Below are positions 11,608 to 23,071 of a stretch of DNA of 64,000 bases, piece by piece. The first letter of the stretch is position 1. The number at the start of each line of letters is the position of its first letter. The stretch lies in NCBI GenBank assembly GCA_037951105.1, contig JBAMJV010007503.1:105800-169799 (forward strand), in the 5' to 3' direction. The notes beneath the pieces are model-generated. The model worked only from the letters and a program-made list of their open reading frames with translations, was not told the origin of the DNA and ran no database searches. The stretch is from Echinarachnius parma. Taxonomy: Eukaryota; Echinodermata; Echinoidea; Clypeasteroida; Echinarachniidae. A program made the position numbers and the translations under genes.

Positions 11608-12959
11608 CCCCCTCGGCGTCTCTTCTGGTACTGCATGGTAGCTTCGTGGCCGACTTAATACATCTTACCACAAGCTGGCGCAATTATAGTATCGTGTACG
11701 GTAGGGCGAATGAGATACTGTAGTGCCCAGAGACGATGGTCAGCAGGTCAGTGAGCTATGCAAATAAACTACTACGGTTCGGTGGGGTAATTAGATGACT
11801 GCGCGACCTGTATACACGGCTGTACATCCATTGCCCGTTGTATAACCGCAGCTAAATTGAAGATGTCGCATTTTGTCGTCGATGCACTTACAAACACGAT
11901 GCCAATCGCAAATAGCGATCATTACCATACCATCCGCGTAATATAAATATTGATATTTATCAAAACCTGGGTAGTTTCGCAACGTGTTATATCTGAAATG
12001 GTTTCTCGATATATTATTTGTTTTATCTACTCCAATTTATATTCTTACAAATACTTTTACGGCGATAAATCGTTAGGCAATGCTCGGCGTCGTAAACAGG
12101 CAATTGCCATTGCTGACTTTCCCTTTTCTTCGATCTGGAAGACGACCACGGGGTGGGAGCGACTCGGGAATGCCTTATTGTCCTCCGCAAAACGTATATC
12201 CTTCGATCGCGACGGTCGGGGAGTCGCCGAATACTCGGGGTTAGGATATCTCGAGTGGGAACCATTTTGGGGGGTTGAAGCTTACCGTATTAATATAATA
12301 GATAATCTAACGATTTGTCAGTAAACATCCGAGATTACCCTACAGGTTAAAAGGGCATCATTCTGTATAATCAACATTTTATTTTGATAAAGTTGTGATA
12401 ACTAAGTTATCATTATGTGATACAACGCTCAGACACATCAGTATCAAACGCTATACATTTCATTTGTATATCTTTCGTATGAATATGATACAAATTACTG
12501 CTGAAAACTGCTTATCTATACAAACTTTCACCTAAAATATCAATAAAATAAGAGACAATATGGGGCCTACAATTTCGATATTGGCAGAATCTTCGGAAAT
12601 TATTTGTACGAACGCAAATTTCACGAAGTTATGCAGGATTACTTTGCTGCTCATCCATTGGTCAACCCCGAAACAAAGGGAATAATAAATGTTTCTAGAG
12701 TATCGCTTTTCATTGGTGGAATCTCGAAGTAGGCGTGGTCTCACGAAGTACACACGCGATATGCAGCGAAAAAGCGGGGCTTGCACGTTACCGTGACTGT
12801 ACCGTACCGTACCCCGGCGCGCTAGCTAGAAATAACACAGTGCACATTGGCTGTGCAGCAAGGTCAGGGTACTGGAAGCGTAGGTTGATCTGATTCAGTT
12901 ACAAACAAATGGAGGCAAAATAATACCTCTAAATTGTTTTCTGAATAGATCCCTTCCTC
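11608..12959. other. Stretch without recognised gene, rising GC towards the right
   Basis: A 124-codon frame at 11950-12324 shows no recognisable domain and is likely chance. TGTACCGTACCGTACC near 12797 is a short direct repeat. It may be upstream sequence of the candidate gene at 13.5 kb. Confidence 0.45.
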
Positions 12960-13595
12960 AGTGTACCGCCCTTCTGACGTGCCATTACCGTCTTGTCACT
13001 GTTAGTTGCTTGAAAGCCGCCTGATTTGTGTTTTCCCCTTCCGATAATGGACTTGATGTAGTATTCCGGTCGTGCACCCAGCCCGGTCGGTCTGAGCTAC
13101 CCTCGCCAGCGACCTCCCGTGAATTGGACAGCAGTTTCTGCCGGGATATCTGTACTGGATATATTTGCCTCGTACTTTGTTGGAATTGGAACTGGAAGCG
13201 AAACGGTGAAGGGGGGTTTCTCTTGTTTACCGGAATTGTTCAAATAACCCCCAGGTTTATTTGTTGTGCCTACTACTAAAAAGTTGACGGAGCAGCTTTA
13301 TTCCCTTCGGCTTTGAACACAACAAGGAGTATATATAACGGGACTCTTCATTGTTATTGTCCCATTATTATGTTAAACCTGCTGATCAAAGCATAGTGAC
13401 ATCTTTTGTTAAGGAGGAGCTACGCAACACAGATCATCCAGGTCCGTCAGAATGATCTTCGCAACCTGCTTCCTGCAACCAAGGAGATAAAATGACATAG
13501 ATTCAGGATACATATATGTTGGATTTATCAGAACAAGGGGAGTCTATTTGTGGTTGCTCTCTAGACGGACCTAGTCCTAGTGGCCTGCTAGCCAG
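12960..13595 (+). promoter_or_regulatory. Possible 5' leader of the candidate gene, with short upstream ORFs
   Basis: This stretch is richer in GC than its surroundings and holds none of the dispersed repeats found elsewhere. It contains a minimal upstream ORF (ATGACATAG, 13492-13500) and a 27-codon upstream ORF (13516-13599). The TGA of the longer one overlaps the ATGATG of the candidate exon, an arrangement that would permit reinitiation. No clear TATA box was found, and the transcription start cannot be placed. Confidence 0.25.
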
Positions 13596-13784
13596 ATGAT
13601 GGGAACCAATGGAGATTGCTTCCTTGGAGATCTGGGGGTGGTCTGTGCAGACTGGCTACCTGGCAGGACTAGCTTCCTGTCAGGGTCTACTGTCAGGGCC
13701 AGGACTCTTCTGTTAGCCCTATTCATACTGGCAGCTTGCCCCAGCGGGAGAACTCATCAAGATACATACACATCATTATTTCAG
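13596..13784 (+). CDS. Candidate first coding exon, secreted or membrane protein (hypothetical)
   Basis: An ATG in a fair context (ATGATGG) opens 63 codons. Residues 37-48 are strongly hydrophobic (TLLLALFILAAC) after Arg34/Arg36 and are followed by small residues, as in a signal peptide or signal anchor with an unusually long n-region. The frame meets a stop two codons after Gln63. The exon could end at CAG|GCACGT (13784/13785), a GC-AG type donor with one mismatch to the AG|GCAAGT consensus. The nearby GT (13789) is a poor donor. With the GC donor the frame would continue into the mini-exon at 17008. No homologue is recognised. It may equally be a chance ORF. Confidence 0.35.
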
Positions 13785-14218
13785 GCACGTTGAGTATTTC
13801 ATTTTACAGAGGCCTGCTGCAACTAGTTACCTAGTTTGTTTATATTTTGTGACTCATTATCAACTGAATTCAGTACTAATTATTTCCACATTTTAAAATG
13901 TATTTTGTTTATAAAATTGGGAGTTGTGTACATTACATGATGACATTTTGTGAACAAAAAGGTTACACTGACCCTCTCAATAATTTGGGTAAAATGTATC
14001 TCAAAATTTTGTCACCTTTATTTATTAGACTCGTTAATTCACATCTGATTTATTATATACTAACTTGAATTAATATCATTTTCGTTATGCACAAGAGGCG
14101 CACCATCCTGCAGTATAATCTATGAACACAATACTGAGATGTGCTGTGGGCAAGTCTCTGTAGAGAATGCTTGAAATTAGCTTTAATAGCTTTAATTAAT
14201 TAATTAATGCTAAATTCC

Positions 14219-14385
14219 ACTGGCCTGAATGGGCAAACAACATTTAACAGAAATTGTTAAGTTTTTCTTCGTTTGGGGCCACCAGATTCAGGTTTTGGGC
14301 CACTAGAATTTTGTTGAAAATCTTGTTTTTACTTGCCCCGACTGGGTCATAAGGCAAACAAGTTAAACAAGTTAATTTCTAGAAT
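14219..14385 (+). repeat. Dispersed repeat (copy 2)
   Basis: GGCCACCAGATTCAGGTTTT, GGGCCACTAGAATTTTG and AATCTTGTTTTTACTTGCCC match 1489-1640 in the same order. Confidence 0.65.
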
Positions 14386-14732
14386 TGCTGTGTAGAGAAA
14401 ACCATTTCTGTCACTCCTTTATACTGATTCACTATGACTATTGGGTGAGTGAATGCATGTACCCACGCAGTAAACCTCTTGACTTGCAGGGGTGAGTTGT
14501 ACCCATGATTTTGTCAAGGGGGGTGTTTTACAAGTCCAATGCACAAATTAATTTTTAATTTTAGGGGGCTACTTTTTCAATCTGATGGATATCAAAAAAA
14601 TAGTTCACATAATACCCAGATGATAATTTTAGGGGCTACCTACAGATTTCAGGGGGCTATTTTGAAAATTAGGGGGCAAAATCGCCCTCAGTCCTCAGCG
14701 GCTCAGCCCCCGTGTATTTCTAGCTTCAATCA

Positions 14733-14850
14733 GTGGCGTAGATCCGTTTCTAAAGAAGTGTGGGGGCAGGGGTTGTTGTTCGGTGTTTGAACACCTAGAA
14801 CAGTCACTTTTTCGCTCAAGGGGGGGGGGGGGGGGGGGGTATTTGAACAC
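14733..14850 (+). mobile_element. Fragment of a CAGTGGCGTAG poly-G element
   Basis: CAGTGGCGTAGATCCG is followed by two GTGTTTGAACACC/TATTTGAACACC palindromic segments around a 19-base G tract. No matching right end was recognised. Confidence 0.5.
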
Positions 14851-15221
14851 CCCAAATACCCACCTTTGGTATGCCTATGAGTGAATCTGTGGTTCAAGGG
14901 CTTCAGTATTTGAGAGTTAGCCATGACCTGCACACATGTGTAATTTTTGTTCAATTAAAATATTTGACCCATTTCTCTCGGGGCATTGTCAAAAATAAAA
15001 AGATATGAACTTGCCCTTTGACTCAGTTTAGATACTCCATTCTAGATCTGATCGCAGTTGAAAAAAAAATCTGATGAATTTGGAGAGTAGCTGTAGCACA
15101 CTTGTGACTATGCATCAATAGTGACAACGTATGTTGCAGTGATCATGCATTGTCGCTTTTAACCCATTGGTGACGGTTTCATTTTGATATAACGCACATT
15201 CTACACAATGATTAGCCCAAG

Positions 15222-15423
15222 TACAGTCAAACCTGTGTTAGTGGCCAGTGGCCACCTGTCTATTAATGTAGCAGCCAACCTGCTTATAGTGGCCACCAAA
15301 GCAATCACCTGCCAAGAAAAACGGTGTTGTCGAAGCTGTCTTTAGACTTTAGAGGTCACCTGTCAACAGTGGCCACTATTCTTGTTTCCCTTAGATGGTC
15401 ACTGTACATATTGTTTGACTGTA
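15222..15423. mobile_element. MITE with TACAGTCAAACCTGT ends (copy 1)
   Basis: TACAGTCAAACCTGTGTTAG at the left and TTGTTTGACTGTA at the right, with TGGCCAC motifs throughout. A second copy is at 29660. Confidence 0.75.
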
Positions 15424-17007
15424 TTTTCTGGACCAACCCTGAATGGCTTAAAGAGGAAAACAGAGAAATATAACAAACTAAGTTTTATGTATACATATCA
15501 AGGTCATCTATGATAAAAATCTTCCAGTGCAATGATGTATGACTACTCCAGTTTGGCATTTCTAATAGACAGATGGAACTATTGTAAGTCAGTCCCCAGT
15601 GGTTTTACTTATTGACATCTAGCTGCTAGCAAGAGTATCCTAAATATGAAATTACCCACTGATAGGAACTAACTTTTCTACTGCATTTGATTTCAGCACT
15701 AAAAACTTCTTGTACTGAATGGCAAATTTTTCAAAAAAAGGTACTAGTTTTGCAGATATTTGCCTTTATTGCAGATGGAACTGGTCTATCTCAGAGTTGC
15801 TATTTAACAAATAAGACCTAATTTCTTTGGTGCAACTCTTCTCAGTTATGTAAATGAAAAAAAACTTCCACTAAAATATAGGCCTATCCTTCAGGAATCA
15901 GTCCTGTAAGTTGTTTGTCTGTGAATAAAAAACATGGGGGCTCAGGGTGAATCTGTCCCAGAAATACTCAAAAGAGCCCCCATAAATTTGCATCTAGTTC
16001 CAGGCAAAACAAACTTTGACACTTGTTATTTTCATGCAGGCTGCTTATATTTATCCCTCTTGCTGTGTGTTTAAAACTAAATGTAAAATAGGATAGTAAG
16101 TACAGAAATTGTGCTTGAGAGATTTCTAACAAAAGGCACTCTTAAAACCAATAACCACTTCCTAATTCACTGGTAGACCTGCAGGCTGTACTAGTACAAC
16201 CTCCTTGCTAGTACAGTAGCGCTCATGTGAGAACTTGTTTGCTGACACTTCAGCTTATTGAAGAATTATAATAAGCTTGCTTCCAGCCTTAAAAATACTT
16301 ACATCTAAACATCATTAATGTTATTAAAAGAGCACTCCTTTAATGTGGATTTGTATTTCCGCATAACTCATGATTGCTAAATCATATTAATACAAAAGAT
16401 GTGTACGTACAAGTATGTGAATATCAGTGCTTTTAATGAAATATGTTACATGCCGTCTTTAGGCAAGTATTTTGTGTATAGTTGTATATCTGGATGATAT
16501 TTGGCTGCAGACTTACAATGTACATACATGTATGAAAGTAGTGTAAAGAACTACATCAGTTAAATAATTATAGGACAATAAATATGATAACTCGTATACT
16601 TTTAAACTCTTTAATTAAGGACAAGCAGTCTAATCTTCCTAGGGCAAGCATTTAAACACTCTAATGTACTAGTAAGTAGTATGTATCAATTAAGAGGAAA
16701 AGCAAGTTATATGAAGAAATTGGTGTAATGAAAGAAAACAGAACAAGGGGTCTTATTACTCGCCCCAGCGTCCAATCATGCCAATACACTGGATGCAGAC
16801 TTGATACCATGTCTAAGCAAGGAGGTAAGAACTAGTACCTCCTCGGTCTAATCAGGGAAATGGGAGTTCTGGTCTAAGTAATGGACCAGGGCCCAGGGGG
16901 GAATATAGCGGTGCATGTTGCTTGTTCAGTCTGACATGTCTGTGGCTGCGAGCTGACTAACAATGAATGTAAATTGATCCTTTATTATTTGCCTGTTTGT
17001 ATTATAG

Positions 17008-17047
17008 GACTTATCCAGAGGCTCTTCGCAAGACCTGCAGTTTGAGG
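17008..17047 (+). CDS. Candidate 40-base internal mini-exon
   Basis: The 40 bases lie between a good acceptor (TTTGTATTATAG, AG at 17006-17007) and a perfect donor GTAAGT (17048-17053). A branch-like CTGACTAAC sits at about 16953-16961, some 47 bases before the acceptor. Two frames are open: DLSRGSSQDLQFE when entered in phase 0, and TYPEALRKTCSLR when entered after one base. The third frame has a stop at its end. Phase 0 agrees with a GC-AG donor after codon 63 of the candidate first exon. Function unknown. Confidence 0.4.
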
Positions 17048-17342
17048 GTAAGTAAAAAAAAAAAACGTGCCCCATTTTCACCCTTTCCCAACCCCCTCCT
17101 CCTCCTCTAGACTCTACCCTTCCTTTGTAATACTGGGCTGGTGTTACCTGGGGTTATGCCGGTGTAATATGTCTGTCTCCACTAAGCCCATTTGTGCAAA
17201 TGACAAGGCAAATATTTAAATTGGGTAAATGAGGAGAATAATTAGGGAACCACTTTTGGTCTGATGAGGTCTATTTATTAGCGGAGGCATTCAAGACTTT
17301 CAAGTCTCGTAGACTAGAAAAAGGGGGACGGGGAGAAACAGG

Positions 17343-17610
17343 CAGTGGTGAAGCGTGGTAGGACTGATGGGGGGGGGGGGGGGGGGTGGCATGCAAACTA
17401 TTTGGGGATACACTTTATTTATTTATTTATTTTGTGAAATTGAGACCCTTATCAGCTTTTGTTTTCTAGTACTTACTTACTTATATGCCGTCCACACGAT
17501 CACCTGGATGTGTGCTTGCTTCTATTTCACAATGGCTTGCCACATCTGCTATTGTTTTTCTCAAGTTATTGTGGGGGCACCTCCCCCCCCCCCCCGTAGC
17601 TACACCACTG
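17343..17610. mobile_element. hAT-like MITE with poly-G/poly-C and perfect 8-bp duplication
   Basis: Inverted ends CAGTGGTGAAGCGTGG and its partner GTAGCTACACCACTG enclose 268 bases, with a G tract near the left end and a C tract near the right. GAAACAGG is repeated exactly at 17335-17342 and 17611-17618. CAGTGG-type ends with an 8-bp duplication are the hallmark of hAT transposons. Confidence 0.88.
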
Positions 17611-17618
17611 GAAACAGG

Positions 17619-18675
17619 GAGTATGTCTAGGAGAAAGGAAGACTCCTATTGAGGTGATTGGGGTTAATAAGGAATTGTCAGCAGCCCCATTTATTGGTAA
17701 TTACCTCTCTTCTTGTCAGACTGGTTCTTGACTGGTTTCCAGCAGGCCATTTGCTCGCTACCTGCCGAGAAATCAAGCAGTTTCATTGATTTGAACAATG
17801 AATAGCGCACATTTATCAGTCGAGTAGCATATTTATCAGTCCAGTAGCTGCACATTTATCAGTCTAGAATTACAATCTATAGTTGCCCCCATCATGTTGG
17901 ATTGTAGTTGTGGTACTATTGTGATGGTCTTTCACCGATACAGAGTGTACGCGTCAGATAAGTGTTCAGATTTTCAGCTAGTATTCACTAAATCCCCCAA
18001 AATTGCACATTTATTTTGTGATTTTACTCAACCCCTTGCATATATGGTAACCTGGTAGGCGATGTACAAAGTCTGTATCATGGGGATTTCAGAGCCTCAA
18101 AGGGAGGTTTAAAATTCAGTGATGTTTAGAATCTGAAAACCGTTTAGATGTTAGCATTGGTTGGAGACAGAATGATTGTCCTGATTATAAATTGGCAACA
18201 AATGAAGGAAGATTTCCCTCAATGAATCATTGCATTTCTGGACCATCTAGTATGATCATGATTAATTAAATGAGTTGTTATGTTAGACCATATTGATAGA
18301 CCATGATTGATTAGACCATATTGAGACCATAGTTGGGAACAACTACATACAATAGTAAATATATTATCCACATACTATTATCCACATTATAACTACATAC
18401 ATGTAGTAAACTTATGTTGTACTTTGTTAGAACTGAACCATACTGTGGTAAACATATATATCAGCCCCTAAAGTCATTAGCTTTTTTAATAGGTACTGGC
18501 TGGGTAGGAAATAAGTCAGATCACCTATTAGCCAACTACTTAGACCAATGATGATGATGTGGAAGTTTAAATTAGACTTAAACGAAAGGGAAATTGTCTT
18601 CAGGAATCCCTCTGTTTCTTATTATTTGATGCAGTCAGTTATTGTACCACCCGAGTAGTTATAAATAGAAAACTT
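17619..18675. other. Gene-free stretch, possibly intronic
   Basis: Unique AT-rich sequence with a three-fold ATTTATCAGTC(CA/TA)GTAG motif near 17814-17866. No exon signals as convincing as those at 17008 were found. Confidence 0.45.
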
Positions 18676-18901
18676 CCAGTAGCGTATCTGGGAGTTGGTC
18701 TTGGGTGGAGGGGGGAGGGGGGGGAGGGGGGGGGGAGGGGGGGTGCATAGGTTTCCATGTATGGGATCAATGAGCCAACCATACATGTAGCAATAAGGCA
18801 ATTTTTAAAAACTGATTAGAAGGCTGTTGTTGGGAGGGAGGGAGGGAGGGGGGGGGGGGGGGGGGGGAAGAATGCCCCCTGGCCCCTCTATACACCATAC
18901 T
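18676..18901. mobile_element. Probable CAGTAGCGTA poly-G element
   Basis: CAGTAGCGTATCTGGGAG on the left and TATACACCATACTG on the right flank two G-rich blocks (18708-18742 and 18836-18867). The end match is imperfect and no duplication is visible. Confidence 0.45.
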
Positions 18902-19120
18902 GATCAGCTCTGTATAACATAATTTTGTATTGTAAACTAAGGGGAAACTTTGTAATATTTTTTCTTCTCATCATTTGCTGAGTCAGTCATTTCATGCCAA
19001 CCCTGTGGAGAGCATACATACATGTACAGTACATCTGCTATACAGATGCTTGGCAGATGCTGGCTTCAATGCCTTCCCTGTACATGTGTGTTATATTTTG
19101 TTGCGTTGAGAACTTACAGC

Positions 19121-19629
19121 GTGTTCACACACAAACATTTTCATCCCTTAATCATGACTAAAGAATCATGACTAACGATACGACGTATCGTTAGTTATGA
19201 TTAAATCAAACTACCTCTTACGTTCACACACACAAAGCCAAGATTCCACAACAGGTGGCTTCCAGGTGCACCGAACATCGTATATAAGTGCGCAGTTTGC
19301 TACTGCGCAGTGTGTTGTCTTTTTTTCTGTCTGCTGTCTCCCTGTGCGCGCGAACGTTCACGTTAAGCCACGCCCAGTTAGTTACGAGTCGTATAGCTAA
19401 TCATGATTGAGCGAGCAACCGTTGTTCACACACGAAAAGAGCGTGATTCTATAGTCAGCTCTCGTACGAAACGACGATCAAACCCGTGTTTCATTAGTCA
19501 TGATTCGCTATACGTCGTTTCGTTAGTCAGCGTTCAGACACACAAATTTCATCGTATAGCTAATCAGCAGCTGATTCTATAGTCAGCTGCTGATTCTTTA
19601 GTCATGATGAAATTTTTGTGTGTGAACAC
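19121..19629. mobile_element. DNA element with GTGTTCACACACA ends and internal palindromes
   Basis: Inverted ends GTGTTCACACACAAACATTT and its counterpart ...TTTTTGTGTGTGAACAC bound about 510 bases. The interior is full of TCATGACTAA/TTAGTCATGA half-sites, a GATACGACGTATC palindrome and a CAGCAGCTGATTCTATAGTC block. Such repeats often bind the transposase. No coding capacity, so non-autonomous. Confidence 0.8.
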
Positions 19630-19633
19630 GGGG

Positions 19634-19760
19634 TTAGACTCTGTTAGAGAAGGGTGCTACCGTATTTGCCGGTGTATAAACCGCACCCCCATTAAAAAAA
19701 AAAATTTTTGTTTTAAAAAGGTTCGGTTAATACATTAGACTCTGTTAGAGAAGGGTGCTA
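19634..19760. repeat. 26-base direct repeat around a 75-base A/T-rich insert
   Basis: The same 26 bases, beginning TTAGACTCTGTTAGAG, occur at 19634-19659 and 19735-19760. Between them lie 75 bases starting CCGTATTTGCCGGTGTATAA and containing A and T runs. It looks like a small insertion with an unusually long target duplication, or a slippage duplication. Confidence 0.7.
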
Positions 19761-19945
19761 ACTGCTAAGTCACTTTTTTGTACTTGTAGAAACTAAATTG
19801 AGTTCTTTTTCTATTTTTCATGAATATTCTCAAAATTATAAATGTTTTCAACCAAAAACTTGGCATCGCATAGAGAAGGCACCAACCTACAAGATGGTAT
19901 GTAGAACTCAATGTAGCAACAAAAAATTGACTGGAATTTTTTAAA
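19746..19945 (+). mobile_element. Decayed family G MITE
   Basis: GAGAAGGGTGCTAACTGCTA at the left and CTACAAGATGGTATGTAGAA towards the right match the copy at 5141. The right terminus is lost against the family A copy. Confidence 0.6.
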
Positions 19946-19975
19946 ATACAAAATCCACAAAACTTACTTACATAG

Positions 19976-20332
19976 TTAGCTCTAGCAGTTCTCATATACC
20001 TTGTTGTTTTTTGTATAACATAATGTACAAGCATGAAAGTTGGAACAGGTCTTGGTTTTTTTTTCTAATTTCTATTTCCTTCAAAATATATTAATAATTG
20101 AAATGTTCGGATTTGACATTATCCACTGGATAAATAAAACTAAAAAGTCTGTGCAATGAGTTAGTGAATATCACTTTGCATTTTCACTCATTATTCAGTC
20201 ATGACATTCATTTACAGTACCATGGAATTTTCACAAATAACCCAGTGAACATATCAGATTACAAAAATACAGGTATGTCATGTCAACCTTTCTTCAGCTT
20301 TTGCACATGTCAACAAAGTAGCTACCCTTTAA
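19976..20332 (+). mobile_element. TTAA MITE family A, 5'-decayed copy
   Basis: The sequence aligns with the family from GCAGTTCTCATATACCTTGT to the end GTCAACAAAGTAGCTACCCT followed by TTAA (20329-20332). The left terminus is lost. Confidence 0.7.
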
Positions 20333-20360
20333 ATCTATTTTAGTACTTTATTAGAATTAA

Positions 20361-20580
20361 GCCTGGCGCAGACAGAGCAGACTCGCCCCGATCCGACTGG
20401 TTTTCAGTCAGGCTAGAGTCAGTTACGCTCAATCGGAGCCGATCCAACATGTTGAATCGGCCTCGAATGACCTCCGACTGGCGCTTGACTGAAAAAATCA
20501 GAGTCCTGAGGCAGCACATACTGAGTTAATCGGGCTGAAAATCAGTCGGATCGGTCGAGTCGGCTCTGTCTGCGCCGGGC
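20361..20580. mobile_element. MITE with GCCCGGCGCAGACAGA ends (copy 1)
   Basis: Long inverted ends GCCTGGCGCAGACAGAGC and GGCTCTGTCTGCGCCGGGC extend about 45 bases inwards (TCGACCCGATCCGACTGG-like). An almost identical copy is at 39674. Flanks are TTAA before and ATTA after, and the duplication is not resolved. Confidence 0.85.
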
Positions 20581-21294
20581 ATTAGATGTCAATGTACCTA
20601 GTATAAGATCTGATTACATTTCTGTCTTGCAAGTGTAGACAATGCTTGAGACAGAAAACAATATATGTTACCCTCATTAATAAAATAATTGCTTTAATCT
20701 TGTAATAATTGATAATTGGTTTCATTTTAATACCCAGCTTAGCATCTTCAGTGCTTTTTTAATGTTCTCCATACATTTAGAGATTTGGTGTAGTTTTAAG
20801 ATATTCTTGAGCCTTGGCACTTGTGCTTGTTAGAATCATAGATGTGAAAGCATTAGCCTTAAAACAAGGCTAGTAGTAGTAGTGGTGGTTGTCAGGTGAC
20901 TGCCAAACATTTGCCAGCCAGACTTTGATGCTTAACTAGCTACTTGGCATAGCATGGGTCCTAATCAGACGAACGAACCCAGCACAGATCGCAACAATCT
21001 GCGTCAGGACTGCGCACAATTTCTAGTACTAGGCAGTTCTACTCATAATAATATTGCCACGTGATGTGACTGACTGACGGAAGAGAGAAAAAAAATAACA
21101 ACTTATAGTGGGAGTACATGAAAGCTTGCATAATCTGGTGCATTCACGTGCACAGGAGGAAATGCCATGGCAACAAGGCCAAGGCTGTAAACAGTCTGGC
21201 GCCCGGCAACCAGATCGAGCCCCATTCTTGTCTAGAAGTAGTAGAACTTCATGTTAGCCATGCAGCCAGGTGAGCAGTTAGTGTTGTGGTTATA

Positions 21295-21671
21295 TTAAAG
21301 GTGCACCTGTAAAGTGTCAGATATTGCCCAAAATGACATTTGAGACTTCAATCCTGTACCAAAATTATTGTAAGATATGTCCGAATGATGTGTGAAAGTT
21401 TTATTGGAAAAGAACACTGCTTTCCTGGTTAAAAAGCGGAAATATGCGTCAGCTTTTACGACAAATTACTGTATGACGTCTGTGAGGTTTATGACTGTTC
21501 ATTAACGCTCTTGAGCTGAATGATAGATATCGTCATACTAAAGGGGCATTTGAAAAAATCTAACCCTATTTTATTCTTCTCTTACCATAAGCTAAACAAC
21601 ACGGTAGAAGAGAAACGAGGAAGCTCCAAGTAATTTTCGTGGAGTTAGACACTTTACAGGCATCCCTTTAA
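21295..21671 (+). mobile_element. TTAA MITE family B (copy 2)
   Basis: TTAA lies at 21295-21298 and 21668-21671, with termini AAGGTGCACCTGTAAAGTGT and ACACTTTACAGGCATCCC. Internal blocks GAGACTTCAATCCTGTACCA and GGAAGCTCCAAGTAATTTTC identify the family. Confidence 0.8.
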
Positions 21672-22024
21672 CCAAGGTCTCAGGCGGAAATCAACCTGAC
21701 GATTATATGTCTTGCTGCCACAAACTGAGGAAGTGTCATGTACGTGTTATGTTTGCTCCTTGCAAGGACAGCCACACATTTTCCTGTAGTTTATCAAACT
21801 TTTTTTTCAGTAGTGTATCAAAGAACGGGGCTCTTCCAAGTATTGTTACATGAATTTCTCATTAAATATAAATTGATTTTTTGTAGCGTTTAAATAGTTG
21901 TTTATAGTTTAAATGTCAAATTCGTTTTAACCAGTTCCCCCTCGAGTTTCTGAAATCCCCGTAGACTTTGTACACAACCCACCTGGTTCCTGTAGTCAAG
22001 GGATAATGTACATACGCCCAACAG

Positions 22025-22078
22025 TTTCAGATTGTTGTGGACAATAAATGAAACCTTTTCAATTCAGTTCAATTAAAC
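22025..22078 (+). mobile_element. Possible retroelement 3' tail
   Basis: TTGTTGTGGACAATAAATGA is followed by CTTTTCAATTCAGTTCAATT. It resembles the 43876 tail in reverse (GGACAATAAA then short AT repeats). No ORF upstream. Confidence 0.35.
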
Positions 22079-22658
22079 TTCTTCCTTTAGAATATGTATT
22101 GCTGATGATATGTCCTTGCTTGTAGAACTTTACAAGTACAAACATTAGTCTCGGACCAATGTTACATTCCCAAGTCCAGATTGGGTCAAGCTTGTCTCAT
22201 GAAGATTCCTAGATGCATGAATTTTGTAAAGAAAATGTGAGTGCATGCAATAAAAAGACCAATAATTACAAGAAATCACATAAAATGGTGATTTTTAAAA
22301 GAGAATGTTATGCGTGGTGCTTACAGAGCTTGATTCAGCCCCTATAAATACCCAAAAAGAGGCCCTTATAGTCATTGCACTATGGATAAATTTACATCTA
22401 CGTGTCTTCAATGCAAAATAACTGTCTGAACCTAGAAGTGTCATGACCATGCGTGCAAGACTTGAAGACTAGCCCACCAAAATACAATATCAGTTTTCCC
22501 TAGTAAGTAGTACTATTAAAAGTGGAATGTGTTGAATTGGATCGATCTCAGCAAGGGATTAGCAAGACTGGGGATCATGTTCCCTGACCCTGGCCTCATT
22601 ACATGGTCATGTAGCCAATGCCACTGGCAAACTTTGACAGCAAACTTCAGCTTACTAT

Positions 22659-23071
22659 TTAAAGGGTACCACCACCCAAAAATAATATTCTTATAACATT
22701 TTTAGTAGTCAATTCCACCTAAAAGTTCCGAAAAATCTGTTTCCAGAAAAAAATTATATAATTGGAAACCCATCACCATACTAAAGCATTCATGGGTATG
22801 CATAGAAAGACTACCTTTTGTCTAGGGCGAACGCATCGTCCGGGATTATATTGTCTCCAAACATCCGCGTGAATAGAATTGGCACTCTCTCCTAAGACGT
22901 TTGGCACATACGGAACCATAAGGTCATGTTGGTTCCGTAAGTGGTGGTAATTAATTGTATCGTTTATGAATCACACAACCCTTTGCTAAGTGTTGAGCAT
23001 CTATTTAATATCACACAACGGCACCAAAACAAATAGTTTTGTGTTGTTCTTTGTTTGGTGGTCCCCTTTAA
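22659..23071 (+). mobile_element. TTAA MITE family C (copy 1)
   Basis: TTAA at both ends surrounds AAGGGTACCACCACCCAAAA and TTTGGTGGTCCCCT. A second copy at 55085 aligns over its whole length. The conserved middle contains ATCGTCCGGGATT and GGTTCCGTAAGTGGTGGTA. Confidence 0.85.

Larger units (their letters stand above)
13785..17007 (+). other. Gene-free stretch, possible first intron
   Basis: No coding sequence was seen here. If the two candidate exons belong together this is a 3.2 kb intron. It holds a dispersed repeat at 14219-14385, a CAGTGGCGTAG end with a poly-G tract (14733-14850) and a MITE at 15222-15423. The rest is AT-rich and apparently unique. Confidence 0.4.

Noticed and set aside
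11950-12324. 124-residue frame as a host gene
   Set aside because: No recognised domain, no splice signals and an overlapping minus-strand frame of similar quality.
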